Counted from the stretch's first letter, positions 7,034-14,910 are shown. The stretch is 23,539 bases of DNA from Bacillota bacterium (GCA_023436305.1 JAEZJQ010000136.1:1-23539), one strand, 5' to 3'. A program made the numbers and translations. The notes: a model not told the origin generated them from the sequence alone.

Positions 7034-8008
7034 TTATAATACCGAAGATACCGTTCCCGGTTCCAGACCCTTTTTACGTAGCCCACGGATTAAATCTCTC
7101 ATTGCGGCTTTCGTTACCACGGTAGGATGGAGTAAAACGATGCCGCCCGGTTCGATCTTGGAAAGAACGCGCTCGATAATGATTTCTGGGGCCGGTCGTT
7201 TCCAATCGACGGTATCCACCGACCACATAATCGTCCGGTAGCCCAGTTCGCCGGCGGTACTGACAATAAGCGAAGTCAATTCACCATAAGGCGGCGCGAA
7301 TAGTGCCGCCGGTTTTTTCCCGGTAACCGACTGGATTAAGGCCGTATTTTCGAGAATTAACCGTTTCAACTGTTCCCGGTTCATTTGGGAAGGATGGCCA
7401 TGTTCCAAACCATGATTAGCCAGTTCATGTCCGGCAGAATCCATGGACCTCACCAGTTCAGGAAATGCCTTGACCCAGGTCCCCACCAAAAAGAAAGTGA
7501 CTTTCACCTTCTCTTCCCGAAAAATCTTGAGCAGATCCGGGATATATTCCTCGCCCCAAGCCACATTAACGGCCAGGGCCACCCGGGGGGATTCGGTACG
7601 GCCATGGTACACCGGTTCGAAAAATTCATCCGAAACCGCCGGTGGAATATTACTGACCAGTACATTTAGATTAGCCCCGGATTTGGCGGAACACACCATA
7701 TTTACAGTAGCCGCCACGTCCACATTCCGCCCCGGACGGGCCGGGATAATCTCCCCGGTTTCCGCAAAATAGCTGGCATTCTGGGGTTCACGATTTATTT
7801 TGGCGGCCATGGTTTTAACGATCCGGGCTACTTCCTCCGGAAGGAACCCTCCCACCGGATACTCTTCCAGCTTGACCCCAGCTTTCACCCCGATGAATTG
7901 CCGGGCCATTCGCCGCCAACCCACCAGAATTCCGGCAATGATAATTAACGAAATAAATGCATAAACCACCCCGCGTAGTTGTTTCGGTCCCAGAAAAAAA
8001 ATAGTCAC
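7034..8008 (-). CDS. YlxY-like polysaccharide deacetylase with N-terminal VanW-type domain
   Basis: Membrane-anchored protein of 324 residues. One transmembrane helix at about 14-30, then a putative peptidoglycan-binding domain of the VanW/YoaR type at about 38-135 (YPVGGFLPEEVARIV, later IPARPGRNVDVAATVNMV), then a NodB-like deacetylase domain. In the deacetylase the first motif reads ALAVNVAWGEE instead of TFDDGP, so the catalytic and metal aspartates are absent. The His motif NHGLEHGH is kept, motif 3 reads APPYGE, and MWSVDTVDW and VLLHPT follow. The NVAW form is typical of the YlxY sporulation subgroup. It may bind rather than deacetylate glycan, or use an altered site. GTG start after a G-rich GGGGTAGG. 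Confidence 0.82.
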   Translation of the reverse strand: MTIFFLGPKQLRGVVYAFISLIIIAGILVGWRRMARQFIGVKAGVKLEEYPVGGFLPEEVARIVKTMAAKINREPQNASYFAETGEIIPARPGRNVDVAATVNMVCSAKSGANLNVLVSNIPPAVSDEFFEPVYHGRTESPRVALAVNVAWGEEYIPDLLKIFREEKVKVTFFLVGTWVKAFPELVRSMDSAGHELANHGLEHGHPSQMNREQLKRLILENTALIQSVTGKKPAALFAPPYGELTSLIVSTAGELGYRTIMWSVDTVDWKRPAPEIIIERVLSKIEPGGIVLLHPTVVTKAAMRDLIRGLRKKGLEPGTVSSVL

Positions 8009-8070
8009 CCTACCCCACCCCCATCATTGCTACAGATTTATGCGGGAAGGAGGGGAAGTAGTACTGGGAT

Positions 8071-9222
8071 TTACTCCAAAACCTTTACAATCAACTCCGC
8101 CGCTCTTTCCATCACTCCCGGCGGCCCGATTAATTCCTTCACCTTGGACAGTTCTCGGCGAATCTTGGTATTAAACTGCTTATCGGTTAAAATCTGTTTC
8201 AAAGCTTCGGCAATATTCTCCGGAGTCAGGTCATCCTGAGTGAATTCGGGGGTGATCTTCTCATTCATAATTAGATTAGGCAAGCCTATAATCACGGGTT
8301 TGCCTTTATGTTCCGGGGATTCCAGCAGCCGGTAAATAAACAATGATAATTTCGAGAGACGATAGATGATGACCATCGGGGTATTTAAGATAGCCGCTTC
8401 CAAAGTGGCGGTTCCCGAGGCGATAACCGCGCCGTCAGCGGCGGCTAACAAATCGTAGACTCTACCGGTAATGATCTCTACCGGTACCTGGAAATTGGCT
8501 AGAAAGGAATCCAGCCAGTTTTGATCGATGGTGGCGGCCACCGGCAGAACCCAACGGATTTTTAGTTCCCGGTCCACGCTTTGAGCAGCAGTAAGCATGG
8601 ACGGCAATAACCGTTCAATCTCCTGGCGGCGGCTGCCCGGCATTAAGGCCACCAGTTTTTCATCAGGTTTAAGTTCCAGCCGCAACCGGTAGTCGGACGG
8701 CTCCATTTGATAGTGTACCCGATCCAGCAATGGATGGCCTATGTAAGTGACCTCTGTCCCCAATTTACGATAAAAACCGGCCTCAAACGGCAATACCGCC
8801 AACAACAACTTTACCCGCGCCGCTAGCTTCACCGCCCGGTCTTGAGCATAAGCCCAGGCGGATGGCGAAAACATACAAACCACCGGAATGCCCCGTTTTC
8901 TCGCCTCTTTTGCCAGCGGCAGATTGAACCCTCCCGAATCAAGCCAGAGAACCAGATCCGGGCGGCGCTGGTCCCATTGTCGAACTATCCGGTTAAGCAG
9001 GCGTTTCATTTCCCGGATATTTTTCAGGGCCTCCGTAATACCGATGGTACTGTGCGACAGTGTATCATAGAAAACTTCCATCCCGGCGGCAGCCATCCTT
9101 GAACCGCCCACTCCCCAGAAAACGGCGCCGGGAAGCTTTTGTCGGATTGCATTAATAAGCACCTCCCCGTGCATATCCCCGGAAAATTCACAGGTTGATA
9201 AAAAGATTAACGGCTGGTCCAT
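8071..9222 (-). CDS. lpxB: Lipid-A-disaccharide synthase
   Basis: GT19 glycosyltransferase of 383 residues. It joins UDP-2,3-diacylglucosamine and lipid X into the tetraacyl disaccharide precursor of lipid A on the inner face of the cytoplasmic membrane. Motifs: CEFSGDMHGEVL near the N-terminus, LWLDSGGFN, CMFSPSAWAYAQDR (the usual PQxWAW is SPSAWAY here), LPFE, YIGHPLLDR, LMPGSRRQEIERLLP, and ASGTATLEAAILNTPMVIIYR for UDP-sugar binding. I chose the ATG at 9222 because AGGAG lies 9 bp upstream; two earlier ATGs almost touch that site. No other lipid A gene is in the window. Its presence predicts an outer membrane with lipopolysaccharide. Confidence 0.93.
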   Translation of the reverse strand: MDQPLIFLSTCEFSGDMHGEVLINAIRQKLPGAVFWGVGGSRMAAAGMEVFYDTLSHSTIGITEALKNIREMKRLLNRIVRQWDQRRPDLVLWLDSGGFNLPLAKEARKRGIPVVCMFSPSAWAYAQDRAVKLAARVKLLLAVLPFEAGFYRKLGTEVTYIGHPLLDRVHYQMEPSDYRLRLELKPDEKLVALMPGSRRQEIERLLPSMLTAAQSVDRELKIRWVLPVAATIDQNWLDSFLANFQVPVEIITGRVYDLLAAADGAVIASGTATLEAAILNTPMVIIYRLSKLSLFIYRLLESPEHKGKPVIIGLPNLIMNEKITPEFTQDDLTPENIAEALKQILTDKQFNTKIRRELSKVKELIGPPGVMERAAELIVKVLE

Positions 9223-9240
9223 TCTCATCATCTCCTACAC

Positions 9241-9276
9241 TGATTTCACGGATTAACCTGATTCCACGGATTAGAG
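9241..9276. repeat. Tandem 18-bp direct repeat built of 9-bp GGATT units
   Basis: Two adjacent copies, TGATTTCACGGATTAACC and TGATTCCACGGATTAGAG; 14 of the first 15 positions agree. It lies just upstream of the lpxB ribosome-binding site. Related to the repeats at 1574-1609 and 9404-9430. Confidence 0.65.
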
Positions 9277-9403
9277 AGTATTTTTACACCTATATTCCAT
9301 TGAAACGGTGGATATCCCTGCTTGACACTTTTTAAAGCGGCGTTCGTAAGATTGTTTGAATCATTAAGTCTGTTTAAATCCATCCAAACACAATGTTCTG
9401 ATA

Positions 9404-9430
9404 GACTGGATTAACTGGATTTACTGAATA
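9404..9430. repeat. 9-bp-period repeat (GGATT family)
   Basis: Units GACTGGATT, AACTGGATT, TACTGAATA in tandem, in the same 250-bp gap upstream of lpxB. The rest of the gap (9277-9403 and 9431-9477) shows no gene. Confidence 0.5.
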
Positions 9431-9477
9431 TCTTGTTTTATTACCAGTTCTATTCAGGTCAATCAGGGAATCATCAG

Positions 9478-10215
9478 CTAATCAGTGGTCAATTCTTTGA
9501 GTGAAATTGATAACATCCCCTCGGTAAGCTGAATCCCGGTAATCATTAGCGGCCAATTGTCCATGATGTCGAATTTCACCGGTAACTGATGGCTGATAAA
9601 ATTAAGCGTCTTTTCGGATAACGAATAACGGGCAATGGAAAGTCCATTGGGTTGAAACTCAATTGTTTTGGCCGCTGGATTTACTAACCGGCCTTGAAGC
9701 TGAACCGGAACCTTATTTCCGAACAGCAAGACACTGCCTGTCAGTTGTAAATGGCCGGGCTTTATTATCACCTCAACCCCGTACCCGGGATGGCTCAAGT
9801 TGAGATAATCCTGGAGGGCGCGCTCCGTAACGGACGCCGCGATCTCAGTCCGTTGAATGGAAGTAATCTCCAGGCGTTTCTCTTTTAATAACAAGGGTAA
9901 ATCCAATGAAAATCCATAATTATCCAACTGCAGCCGTTCATAATCCAGATTGCTGATCCGGCATTTTCGGCCGTCAATTTTAACCCGGCGGACCTTGCCC
10001 TCCCATAGATCCTTAACCCCCATCCAATTGATAGAGACTACGATTTTGGCATCCGGGTTATTTGCTCCGGTCAGACCGGCTTTCAGCGAAGAACGAATCC
10101 ATAAATTCAGGGTTAATTCCGCCACCAAAATGATCAATACCGTGGCAACAAATATCAGGAAAGGTATTCGAAATTTATAGTTACCCATTATCCCTTTAAA
10201 ATCAATCATGGCCAC
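9478..10215 (-). CDS. DUF2993 / LmeA-like membrane-anchored lipid-binding protein
   Basis: A 245-residue protein with one N-terminal membrane helix (about 16-37, FLIFVATVLIILVAELTL). The rest is a beta-rich extracytoplasmic domain with the repeating pattern of DUF2993: an early VSINWMGVKDLWEGKVRRVKIDG, a middle ITEST-like segment (ITSIQRTEIAASVTERALQDYL), then GVEVIIKPGHLQLTGSVLLFG and a TIEFQPNGLSIA strand. LmeA-type members bind phospholipids and support cell-envelope maintenance; the ligand here is unknown. Position next to lpxB suits an envelope role. The start is uncertain: GTG at 10215, ATG at 10209 and ATG at 10188 (AAAGGG just before it) are all possible. Confidence 0.72.
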   Translation of the reverse strand: MAMIDFKGIMGNYKFRIPFLIFVATVLIILVAELTLNLWIRSSLKAGLTGANNPDAKIVVSINWMGVKDLWEGKVRRVKIDGRKCRISNLDYERLQLDNYGFSLDLPLLLKEKRLEITSIQRTEIAASVTERALQDYLNLSHPGYGVEVIIKPGHLQLTGSVLLFGNKVPVQLQGRLVNPAAKTIEFQPNGLSIARYSLSEKTLNFISHQLPVKFDIMDNWPLMITGIQLTEGMLSISLKELTTD

Positions 10216-10346
10216 ATTCCATTCTTATAAAATGAAATAACTATTCAATATCCCATCTTAACATTAAACGAACCCCCCAACGAATGGTTCCTGAACAACT
10301 GGTAAAAACTAAATACAGAACAAAAAGTTAACCCCGGAGGGCCAAC

Positions 10347-11114
10347 TTGATCCAGCTCCAAAATCCCAAAGGCTTTCATGATAATGAGGATAAAGAATTA
10401 CTGCAGACTCCCTGCCCACCCTTACCTGATTTTACTACCCAGGACCCCTGGCGGGTTATGCGGATTCAAGGGGAAATAGTGGAAGGATTCGATGCCCTGT
10501 CAAAAGTAGGACCGGCTGTATCTATCTTCGGCTCAGCCCGTTTCAAGCCCGATAACCCTTATTATCAAGCGGCGGTTGATATCGCCGGTCTTCTGGCTGC
10601 CGCCGGGATGACGGTGATTTCCGGGGGAGGACCGGGAATAATGGAAGCCGCAAATCTAGGGGCAATTACCTTCCATGGCCCTTCGGTGGGCTGTCAGATT
10701 CAATTACCCCGGGAACCCATTCCCAATCCTTATCAGACCATTGCCTTGCGATTTCGTTATTTCTTCGTGCGTAAGCTGATGTTTATCAAGTATTCGATGG
10801 CGTTTATCATTATGCCCGGTGGTTTTGGGACATTGGATGAGCTTTTTGAAGCATTAACCTTGGTTCAGACCGGTAAAATCGATCACTTTCCCATCGTTCT
10901 CTATGGTTCCGAGTACTGGAACGGGTTGCTGGACTGGATGAAAAATACGATGATCCCGGCGGGAACCATTGATGAAGAAGATTTGAAGTTGCTGCGATTG
11001 GCGGATGATCCAGCGGAAACCGCCCGGCTGATTATCGATAACAGCCGGAAACATGGGTTTTTAACCCCTTCCTTGGCTTCCGATCCAAATTGTGAGTCTA
11101 CCAAAAAGGAATGA
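10347..11114 (+). CDS. LOG-family (TIGR00730-like) nucleotide phosphoribohydrolase
   Basis: Rossmann-fold protein of 255 residues. The family releases the base from nucleoside 5'-monophosphates; the founding plant LOG enzymes activate cytokinins, and bacterial ones probably serve nucleotide salvage. Motifs: VSIFGSARF, then ISGGGPGIMEAANLGA, and the signature PGGFGTLDELFEALTLVQTGKI with the catalytic Arg/Glu region. The N-terminal ~50 residues before the Rossmann fold are an extension seen in the longer subgroup. Start is TTG at 10347, supported by GGAGG 6 bp upstream. It is transcribed alone on the plus strand, divergent from the DUF2993 gene and convergent with the CPBP protease. Confidence 0.88.
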   Translation: MIQLQNPKGFHDNEDKELLQTPCPPLPDFTTQDPWRVMRIQGEIVEGFDALSKVGPAVSIFGSARFKPDNPYYQAAVDIAGLLAAAGMTVISGGGPGIMEAANLGAITFHGPSVGCQIQLPREPIPNPYQTIALRFRYFFVRKLMFIKYSMAFIIMPGGFGTLDELFEALTLVQTGKIDHFPIVLYGSEYWNGLLDWMKNTMIPAGTIDEEDLKLLRLADDPAETARLIIDNSRKHGFLTPSLASDPNCESTKKE

Positions 11115-11160
11115 TTTTGGTGCCGCGAATCCGGACTTCGTTCAGGCTCATAACGGCAAT

Positions 11161-11185
11161 GCCGCGCAGACTCCTAGTCCGCGGC
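11161..11185. terminator. GC-rich hairpin after the LOG gene, overlapping the CPBP 3' end
   Basis: GCCGCG (11161-11166) pairs with CGCGGC (11180-11185), with a second stem GACT/AGTC inside, separated by a CA bulge, and a CCT loop. It can end plus-strand LOG transcripts. On the minus strand the hairpin encodes the last three codons and stop of the CPBP gene. Its core CAGACTCCTAG recurs at positions 4-14. Confidence 0.5.
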
Positions 11186-12007
11186 TAATTTTATCTTGTT
11201 ATATTTAAATATCTTCACGAAAACTATAATCCCCAGCACCAGTAAGCCAATTCCCAACAGATCAAACCATAATGGTTGAAATTGGCTGGTTTGAAAATCG
11301 GTGGTAAAACCCGGAACTTCCACTCCTAAAATATTCGTGACAATGTATGATGATGAGTTAAGCAAGGCATGCCCCAGTATACACGGAACCAAGGAGCGGG
11401 TTCCATGGAACCACCATCCGGCAATGCCGCCCCATAGAATTCCTGTCCAGAATTGCCATGGATTAAAATGGGCGACTCCAAATAATAATGCCGAAAAGGC
11501 AATGGCCCTGTGAGCCGGGTAGTGTTTGATAAAGCCTTTCAAAATCAGGCCTCTGAATATCATTTCCTCGACTACCGGAGCCACTATCACCACGGCTAAT
11601 ATATATTTCCAAGATCCGGCTCGATCCGGGATGAATAAATTCTGAAAGGTTTTTGCCCAATCCCCTTTCAATGGCAAAAACGTTCGCACCATGTTATCGA
11701 TCTCCGATAATACAATTACCGCTCCGGATATCATCAGTATCATGGGCAGGATATATTCGATCTTAAGTTGTTTCAACGCCAATAACCCCTGGTAATCAAC
11801 CCGGTACCGGCGATGGACCCAAAACAACAATAATATAAATCCAATTACTGTAATCCCGGAATTCACCATTAAGTCGTTGGCCTTCAATCCCAGCGCCTTG
11901 GATAATGAAGCGAAAAAAAGCATTGGAACCATTGAGAAAACAAAAAAATAAAGCAGCAATAAAAGAATCGCTTGCGGAATATTCGGTTGATATTCTAGCT
12001 TTTCCAT
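11174..12007 (-). CDS. CPBP family intramembrane glutamic endopeptidase
   Basis: Polytopic membrane protein of 277 residues of the CAAX protease/bacteriocin-processing (Abi) family, with roughly seven or eight membrane helices. The three active-site motifs are present: EEMIFRG (EExxxR), AHFNPWQF, and GHALLNSSS (HxxxN). Related proteins cleave peptides in the membrane, mature or resist bacteriocins, or act in signalling; the substrate here is unknown. I chose the ATG at 12007 because AAGGAG is 7 bp upstream; a TTG at 12028 lies before that site. The final residues LAAD are encoded inside a GC-rich hairpin, so the C-terminus may have been changed by that element. Confidence 0.88.
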   Translation of the reverse strand: MEKLEYQPNIPQAILLLLLYFFVFSMVPMLFFASLSKALGLKANDLMVNSGITVIGFILLLFWVHRRYRVDYQGLLALKQLKIEYILPMILMISGAVIVLSEIDNMVRTFLPLKGDWAKTFQNLFIPDRAGSWKYILAVVIVAPVVEEMIFRGLILKGFIKHYPAHRAIAFSALLFGVAHFNPWQFWTGILWGGIAGWWFHGTRSLVPCILGHALLNSSSYIVTNILGVEVPGFTTDFQTSQFQPLWFDLLGIGLLVLGIIVFVKIFKYNKIKLAAD

Positions 12008-12046
12008 TGAAGCACTCCTTAACCGCAATTATCATAACAACTCCAT

Positions 12047-12364
12047 TCAGGCCTTTATGTATGAGCAACAATAATCCGCCAATTCGGTTACTTTAAGCTT
12101 AAACTTGGAATTGGCGGGAACTTCGAAAGATTGGCCATCCTTGATACTGAGCCATTGATTCCCTCCCGGTAAAAGCACTTCCAGTTTCCCGGCAATTATC
12201 TCCATCAATTCCTTATCCGCGGTCCCAAATTCATATTCACCCGGCATCATAATCCCTAAAGTTTTACGGTCGCCGTTATTAAAGATTACCGTTCGGCTGG
12301 TCACTTTTCCGTCGAAATAAACATTGGCTTTTTTGACAACTTCCACATTGATAAAACTATCCAT
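12047..12364 (-). CDS. ppnP: Pyrimidine/purine nucleoside phosphorylase PpnP
   Basis: Small cupin of the former DUF1255 family, 105 residues; E. coli PpnP has 94. It phosphorolyses several nucleosides to the free base and ribose 1-phosphate. Visible family sequence: SRTVIFNNGDRKTLGIMMPG, EYEFGTADKELMEIIAGKLE, VLLPGGNQW and FEVPANSKFKLKV, ending in YCCSYIKA. I chose the ATG at 12364 because GAGGAGG lies 6 bp upstream; a longer frame to 12415 has no such site. It is about 40 bp upstream of the CPBP gene on the same strand and may be cotranscribed with it. Confidence 0.92.
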   Translation of the reverse strand: MDSFINVEVVKKANVYFDGKVTSRTVIFNNGDRKTLGIMMPGEYEFGTADKELMEIIAGKLEVLLPGGNQWLSIKDGQSFEVPANSKFKLKVTELADYCCSYIKA

Positions 12365-12417
12365 AAAGAACCTCCTCAATATTTTATTGATACTAATGTT
12401 TATGACATTCAGCAATC

Positions 12418-12445
12418 TTAATATCTATTCGGTATTCGGTTTCAA
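12418..12445 (-). promoter_or_regulatory. Putative ppnP promoter
   Basis: Minus strand TTGAAA (12445-12440) and TATTAA (12423-12418), 16-bp spacer. The start would fall near 12411, about 47 nt before the ppnP ATG. A short direct repeat CCGAATA occurs in the spacer. Confidence 0.45.
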
Positions 12446-12505
12446 AAACTTTATTAAAACCTCAGAAAGGTGTTAAATATTCCGGGTTTGACAGTATAAG
12501 GGTGT

Positions 12506-12535
12506 TTTACAGGTACGGTATTGATGTGTTATAAT
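12506..12535 (+). promoter_or_regulatory. Putative promoter of the AraC/C45 unit
   Basis: TTTACA (12506-12511) and a perfect TATAAT (12530-12535), 18-bp spacer. A start near 12542 would give a leader of about 130 nt. A TTGACA at 12488-12493 is not spaced to a -10 box. Confidence 0.55.
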
Positions 12536-12585
12536 CCAAGCAAACTTACTCCAGACAACGATTTGCCCTACGGCCAATGAGGAAT

Positions 12586-12624
12586 AAACCTGTCACCGAA
12601 TCGCAAGGGATGACAGGTTTTCGT
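12586..12624 (+). terminator. Terminator-like hairpin in the leader of the AraC-type gene
   Basis: AAACCTGTCA (12586-12595) and TGACAGGTTT (12611-12620) form a perfect 10-bp stem with a 15-base loop, followed by TCGTT. It lies between the predicted promoter and the start codon, so it may act as an attenuator. The T-tract is short. Confidence 0.5.
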
Positions 12625-12672
12625 TGAGTCGCCATGATATGATAATGATAACGAATGAAGGAGGCACATACT

Positions 12673-13533
12673 TTGGAATGGTTAAAGAGAATGTCCGACG
12701 CGGTGGAATACATGGAGAAGAGTATGGAGGAACCTTTTGATGCCGCTGCGATTGCCAAGGTGGCCTGTTCTTCCACCTTTCATTTTCAAAGAATGTTTCA
12801 TATGTTGACCGGTATCACCGTAGCCGAATATGTCCGCAAGCGAAAACTCACCCTGGCGGCCCAGGAACTGGCGGTCACCAAGACCAAGGTGTTGGACATC
12901 GCTCTGAAATACGGCTATGACACCCCGGAATCCTTTGCCAAAGCATTCCGCAAAGTGCATGGGATCAGTCCTTCGGCTGCGCGTGAGCCGGGAACAAGTC
13001 TCAAGGCATACCCGCGAATCTCCTTCCACTTATCACTAAAGGGGGATCAAGACATGGATTACCGGATTGTTAACCGGGAAGCATTTCAGGTGGTTGGCAA
13101 GGCTAAAAAGATCAGTACCAAAGACGGCATAAATTTTACACAAGTCCCGGAATTCTGGCAGGATTGCGTCCAAGATAAAACCAAGGACCGTCTGACGCCA
13201 TATTGTGAAACCGACACTTGTCTGGGTATTTGCCTGGATATGGACATGAAGCAAGAGCAATTTGTTTATATGTTGGCCGTGGAATCAGACCGGGCTTCCG
13301 AAAGCGCCGAATTTGTGACCCGAACGATTCCAGCTTCGACCTGGGCCGTATTTACCGTGGTCGGCCACATGCCTACAGCTATGAAACAAGTATGGGACAG
13401 GATCTGGCAAGAATGGTTCCCGGCCACCGGTTATGAGCATGCCGGAACGGCGGAACTTGAAGTCTATTTGCCCGGCAATCCAAGTATGGCGGATTACCGG
13501 TCGGAAGTATGGATTCCAATCGTGATGAAATAG
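12673..13533 (+). CDS. AraC-family regulator with GyrI-like effector-binding domain
   Basis: A 286-residue regulator. The DNA-binding part is N-terminal (about 1-105) with two helix-turn-helices: FDAAAIAKVACSSTFHFQRM and VLDIALKYGYDTPESFAKAF, then RKVHGISPSAAR. The C-terminal half (about 132-286) is a GyrI-like/bacterial activator effector-binding domain, as in Rob, SoxS-like and BmrR-type sensors of hydrophobic compounds; its end is YRSEVWIPIV. I prefer the TTG at 12673 because a perfect AAGGAGG ends 8 bp upstream, while the ATG at 12655 lies before that site. The gene is 25 bp upstream of the C45 hydrolase, which it probably cotranscribes with and may control. Confidence 0.9.
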   Translation: MEWLKRMSDAVEYMEKSMEEPFDAAAIAKVACSSTFHFQRMFHMLTGITVAEYVRKRKLTLAAQELAVTKTKVLDIALKYGYDTPESFAKAFRKVHGISPSAAREPGTSLKAYPRISFHLSLKGDQDMDYRIVNREAFQVVGKAKKISTKDGINFTQVPEFWQDCVQDKTKDRLTPYCETDTCLGICLDMDMKQEQFVYMLAVESDRASESAEFVTRTIPASTWAVFTVVGHMPTAMKQVWDRIWQEWFPATGYEHAGTAELEVYLPGNPSMADYRSEVWIPIVMK

Positions 13534-13558
13534 CAGTAAATAAAAGGGGGTAAATTCC

Positions 13559-14704
13559 ATGGAGAAGACCACCGTTAAAGAAGCTGTTTTTAAACATATT
13601 ATTTTAGAAGGAACCTCCTATGAGGTTGGGCGGATGCAGGGAGAAATATTAAAAAAGTATCCGGAATCAATACCATTCTATACAACACCTAATCCGGATA
13701 TCGGATTGCTTAGCCGGAAAGATTTAGATTACACGATTCATTTCAATGAAGAATTCTGCCCCGGAATAAATGAGGAGATCCAAGGATTCGCGGATAGTTT
13801 CAATGTTCCGGTGGAACAAATGATGTATTATGCCGCCACATATCCGACTGGAATGGGAAATTGCAGTCATATGGCCCTCCTACCCGCGATAACCGGTAAT
13901 CGGCACCTCTATGTAGGCAGAAGCTACGAATGGAATTGGGATGACGAACTCCGGTTATGTACCACCAAAGTAACCGGGAAAGCTTCCCATATCGGTTTCT
14001 CGCTGTTTCTGTTCGGACGTTTTGATGGGATTAACGAACATGGACTTTGTGTTACCATGTCCGCCAGCGTGCCGGGTTCATATCCCAACGAAAAAGGTTG
14101 CCGGTTCTGGGCTGTATTGCGTTCTTTACTCGATCATTGCCGAACCGTAAATGAAGCCATCGATCGGGTCCAAAACATGCCCATTGCTTTTAATTTCAAT
14201 CTGCTGATCGCGGATAAGTCCGGGGAAGCAGCGCTGATGGAAATTGCCTGTTCCCATAAATCCATTCAACGGATCGGCCCGGACTCATCCAAAAAGTTTC
14301 TTTGTTCCACCAATCACTTTACCATTGAAGAGATGATTGAATTTGATACGAACCGGATGTGGCAATCCGTAGCCCGGTATAACGTGATTGAGTCCCGGAT
14401 TAAGAACGCCATACCTCGCGCCGGTAAGGAAACATTAAGAGATATATTATCCGCTACCGTGCCGGATGGAGTATGTTGTCATTATTACACCGAGGGTCTT
14501 GGAACATTATGGTCCATGATTTTTGATGTAACGGATATCAATGTAGAAATCTGCTTTGGATCCCCGGCCTGTAATCTATGGCGCACTTTCAAAATTGAGG
14601 CGCCGGTGGATAACCGGGAATACAACGCCAAGTTTCCCAATGAGGAAGTGGACAACCCGGGATTTTGGAATAGACTATTGCCCGGTGCGAATATCAATGA
14701 TTGA
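13559..14704 (+). CDS. C45 family (acyl-CoA:6-APA acyltransferase-like) autoproteolytic hydrolase
   Basis: A 381-residue member of the peptidase C45/linear amide C-N hydrolase group, N-terminal-nucleophile enzymes. The predicted self-cleavage and nucleophile is C102 in TGMGNCSHMAL; the family cuts before this Cys and then hydrolyses or transfers acyl groups on amides. Further family features: YVGRSYEWNWDDEL, FDGINEHGLCVTMSAS and EIACSHKSIQ. Known relatives include isopenicillin N acyltransferase and, more distantly, choloylglycine hydrolases; the substrate here is unknown. No signal peptide is visible. GGGGG lies 8 bp before the ATG. It follows the AraC/GyrI regulator closely, which suggests response to a small amide or antibiotic-like effector. 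Confidence 0.88.
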   Translation: MEKTTVKEAVFKHIILEGTSYEVGRMQGEILKKYPESIPFYTTPNPDIGLLSRKDLDYTIHFNEEFCPGINEEIQGFADSFNVPVEQMMYYAATYPTGMGNCSHMALLPAITGNRHLYVGRSYEWNWDDELRLCTTKVTGKASHIGFSLFLFGRFDGINEHGLCVTMSASVPGSYPNEKGCRFWAVLRSLLDHCRTVNEAIDRVQNMPIAFNFNLLIADKSGEAALMEIACSHKSIQRIGPDSSKKFLCSTNHFTIEEMIEFDTNRMWQSVARYNVIESRIKNAIPRAGKETLRDILSATVPDGVCCHYYTEGLGTLWSMIFDVTDINVEICFGSPACNLWRTFKIEAPVDNREYNAKFPNEEVDNPGFWNRLLPGANIND

Positions 14705-14725
14705 AATTACCACTTATTTTTTAAA

Positions 14726-14754
14726 TTGACGCAAGCTGGATTCAAATATATAAT
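14726..14754 (+). promoter_or_regulatory. Strong sigma-A-type promoter upstream of the GH30 gene
   Basis: TTGACG (14726-14731) and TATAAT (14749-14754) with an exact 17-bp spacer. A start near 14761 would give a leader of about 190 nt. A second, weaker pair, TTGAAA (14891-14896) and TATGTT (14913-14918), overlaps the candidate operator. Confidence 0.65.
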
Positions 14755-14841
14755 ATTGGTAAATATCGTATTTTTGGGAAAGAGATCATCCAGGAATAAT
14801 GTGAATCTTTATTCATAGATCGATAATTATCCGATAAATAC

Positions 14842-14879
14842 TTGCTTATTGCTTATTGATATGAGTAATAAGCAACTTT
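14842..14879 (+). terminator. Leader hairpin with two alternative left arms
   Basis: TTGCTTATT occurs twice, overlapping (14842-14850 and 14849-14857). Either copy can pair perfectly, 9 bp, with AATAAGCAA (14867-14875); CTTTT follows. It is terminator-like and sits in the GH30 leader. Confidence 0.45.
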
Positions 14880-14910
14880 TCGTGATATTATTGAAATATA
14901 TCTCTGCCCC

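Noticed and set aside
12542..12672. Riboswitch in the AraC leader
   Set aside because: There is a clear hairpin, but no conserved core of any riboswitch class I can recognise.
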